Below are positions 5,811 to 6,714 of a stretch of 6,714 nucleotides of DNA, in pieces. The translations under genes were made by a program, and so were the position numbers. The notes below the pieces were generated by a model. It did not search any database. It was not told the origin of the DNA and was given only the letters and a program-made list of their open reading frames with translations. This stretch comes from Desulfomonile tiedjei. GTDB lineage: Bacteria > Desulfobacterota > Desulfomonilia > Desulfomonilales > Desulfomonilaceae. Every line of letters starts with the position of its first letter. Positions within the stretch are counted from its first letter, which is position 1. Location: the NCBI GenBank assembly GCA_020718965.1, contig DYRE01000122.1, forward strand, positions 1-6,714. Direction: 5' to 3'.

Positions 5811-6431
5811 ATGCTGACGAAACCTTATAAACTTGTACTCGCCACACGAAACAGGGGAAAGTTTGTCGAGATTGAAAAGCTTCTTTGCGGAAATGAGATT
5901 GACCTGCTTTCCTTAATCGATTTTCCGGAAGTTCCAGATGTGGTTGAAGACGGCTCCACATTTGAGGAAAATGCCCTTAAGAAGGCAAGGTTTGTGTCAA
6001 ACACTCTGGGCTTGCCTGCGCTCGCTGATGATTCCGGGCTTTGTGTGGACGCATTGTCCGGACGGCCAGGAGTGATGTCGGCCCGGTACGCTGGCCCAGG
6101 TTCCGATGACAGGCTCCGCTACACAAGGGTTCTGGATGAGATGATCGGAGTTGAGGATCATCTAAGGACCGCAAGGTTTGTCTGTGTCTTGGCGCTTGTG
6201 ACACCGGAAGGCGATGAGCGGATTTTTCGCGGGGCTTGTGAGGGTTTGATATTGAAGGAACCTGTTGGAAAAGGAGGTTTCGGATACGATCCAATCTTCT
6301 TTTTTGAGCCGCATGGGATGACTTTTGGGCAGATGGATCTGGACACAAAAAATCTTGTCAGCCACAGAGGGATTGCCCTGAAAATGTTTGCCGATTTTGT
6401 GAAGGGATTGAAATCGAGTGGTTCCGCATGA
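5811..6431 (+). CDS. rdgB: XTP/dITP diphosphatase, RdgB/HAM1 family
   Basis: This enzyme hydrolyses non-canonical purine nucleoside triphosphates (dITP, ITP, XTP) to monophosphate and pyrophosphate, keeping them out of DNA and RNA. The family motifs are all present: the nucleotide-binding T-x-N-x-x-K at 12-17, E46-D-G-S-T-F-E-E-N-A at 46-55, the catalytic DDSGL at 73-77 followed by VDAL and GRPGVMSARYAG (84-95), GGFGYDP at 155-161, and SHR at 184-186. Its 206 residues match the usual length. The ATG at 5811 is the sensible start, but its Shine-Dalgarno candidate, GGGGA (5792-5796), is 14 nt away, so initiation may be inefficient or coupled. An in-frame ATG at 5790 is closed by TAA after five codons. 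The gene follows meaB by 59 bp with no terminator between, so the two probably share a transcript. Confidence 0.95.
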   Translation: MLTKPYKLVLATRNRGKFVEIEKLLCGNEIDLLSLIDFPEVPDVVEDGSTFEENALKKARFVSNTLGLPALADDSGLCVDALSGRPGVMSARYAGPGSDDRLRYTRVLDEMIGVEDHLRTARFVCVLALVTPEGDERIFRGACEGLILKEPVGKGGFGYDPIFFFEPHGMTFGQMDLDTKNLVSHRGIALKMFADFVKGLKSSGSA

Positions 6432-6465
6432 TTGATAGGGAGTAATTTTCAACTTTATGAGGCGA

Positions 6466-6554
6466 CTGCGACGTCAATTGTGAACTGACCTTTCCATGGT
6501 ATTTTGACAAATTTTACTTTATTTTTATCGTGTTTTTTTTATTTGATGTCGCAG
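6466..6554. repeat. 11-bp inverted repeat spanning the convergent rdgB/regulator gap
   Basis: CTGCGACGTCA (6466-6476) and TGATGTCGCAG (6544-6554) are complementary except for one position, which would be a G-U pair in the plus-strand RNA. The arms are 67 nt apart. The second arm lies inside the coding 3' end of the minus-strand regulator. The structure could be a long-range 3'-end stem or a chance pairing. Confidence 0.2.
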
Positions 6555-6714
6555 GGAATCCCTTGTCATTCCCAACAATTTGGCAGCCTTGGTCACGTTC
6601 CCGTTACATTTGAGTAAAGCGTCTTCTATTAACGATTTTTTCAAGTCAAGAATTGCATGACTCATGGGCTCCTGTCCATTTGTTTCCTTTGAGCCCGACA
6701 ATACGCTGGGCCGG
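6525..6714 (-). CDS. C-terminal end of a Fis-type HTH regulator, probably NtrC-family (partial)
   Basis: On the minus strand an open frame enters from the right edge and ends at TAA (6525-6527), giving 62 residues. The first 16 or so, RPSVLSGSKETNGQEP, look like a flexible linker. The rest, from MSHAILDLKK, is a Fis-type helix-turn-helix (HTH_8): an acidic first helix (LIEDALLKC), the GNVTKAA turn, then AAKLLGMTRDSLRHQIKK as the recognition helix-turn-helix. This arrangement is typical of the extreme C-terminus of sigma-54-dependent enhancer-binding proteins, whose AAA+ domain would lie beyond the window. A short stand-alone protein starting at the ATG of MSHAIL (minus strand, 6666) is less likely, because its AGGAG is only 3 nt away. 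It converges on rdgB with 93 bp between the stops. Confidence 0.82.
   Translation of the reverse strand, partial: RPSVLSGSKETNGQEPMSHAILDLKKSLIEDALLKCNGNVTKAAKLLGMTRDSLRHQIKKTR

Noticed and set aside
5977..6452. Several minus-strand ORFs across rdgB
   Set aside because: They are antisense shadows of a fully motif-supported RdgB coding region, with low-complexity Arg/Ser/Pro-rich translations and no family motifs.
6504..6532. TTGACA as a plus-strand promoter after rdgB
   Set aside because: No acceptable -10 box at 16-18 nt, and no plus-strand gene follows in the window.

Overview
The window looks like a stretch of chromosome from a Gram-negative, probably anaerobic or microaerophilic bacterium, with a Desulfobacterota/deltaproteobacterial type of genome as my best guess. 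The reasons are a 7TM-HD (PgpH-type) protein followed by YbeY, a MeaB-type GTPase that serves B12-dependent methylmalonyl-CoA mutase, a rubrerythrin-like diiron protein, and what looks like the tail of an NtrC-type regulator. This is inference from gene content and not a taxonomic assignment.

Layout. Positions 1-2533 (+) hold a tight housekeeping run. It consists of the 3' part of a 7TM-HD c-di-AMP phosphodiesterase-like gene (pgpH type, cut by the left window edge), ybeY overlapping it by 56 bp, and a small unrecognised 75-codon gene 9 bp further on. Positions 2534-2736 separate convergent genes and contain two hairpins, one with a perfect 12-bp stem. Positions 2737-4340 (-) hold two genes: an upstream 321-residue protein of unknown function ending in two near-identical 55-residue repeats, and downstream a 170-residue ferritin-like diiron protein. 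Positions 4341-4773 form a 433-bp divergent spacer with promoter-like sequences for both sides, a spaced pair of AT-rich 8-mers and a possible 29-codon hydrophobic ORF. Positions 4774-6431 (+) hold meaB and an rdgB/HAM1-type XTP/dITP diphosphatase, probably cotranscribed. After a 93-bp convergent spacer, a Fis-type helix-turn-helix C-terminus on the minus strand (6525-6714) runs off the right edge. It lies outside any full-length ORF.

How the genes work together. The left block combines cyclic-dinucleotide turnover with ribosome/RNA maturation, a frequent bacterial neighbourhood. The right block combines a metabolic G-protein chaperone with nucleotide-pool sanitation. The minus-strand pair in between is the least ordinary part: a repeat-bearing unknown protein beside a small diiron protein suggests a stress- or metal-related module, but nothing in the sequence proves its function. 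I found no CRISPR array, insertion sequence, tRNA or rRNA.
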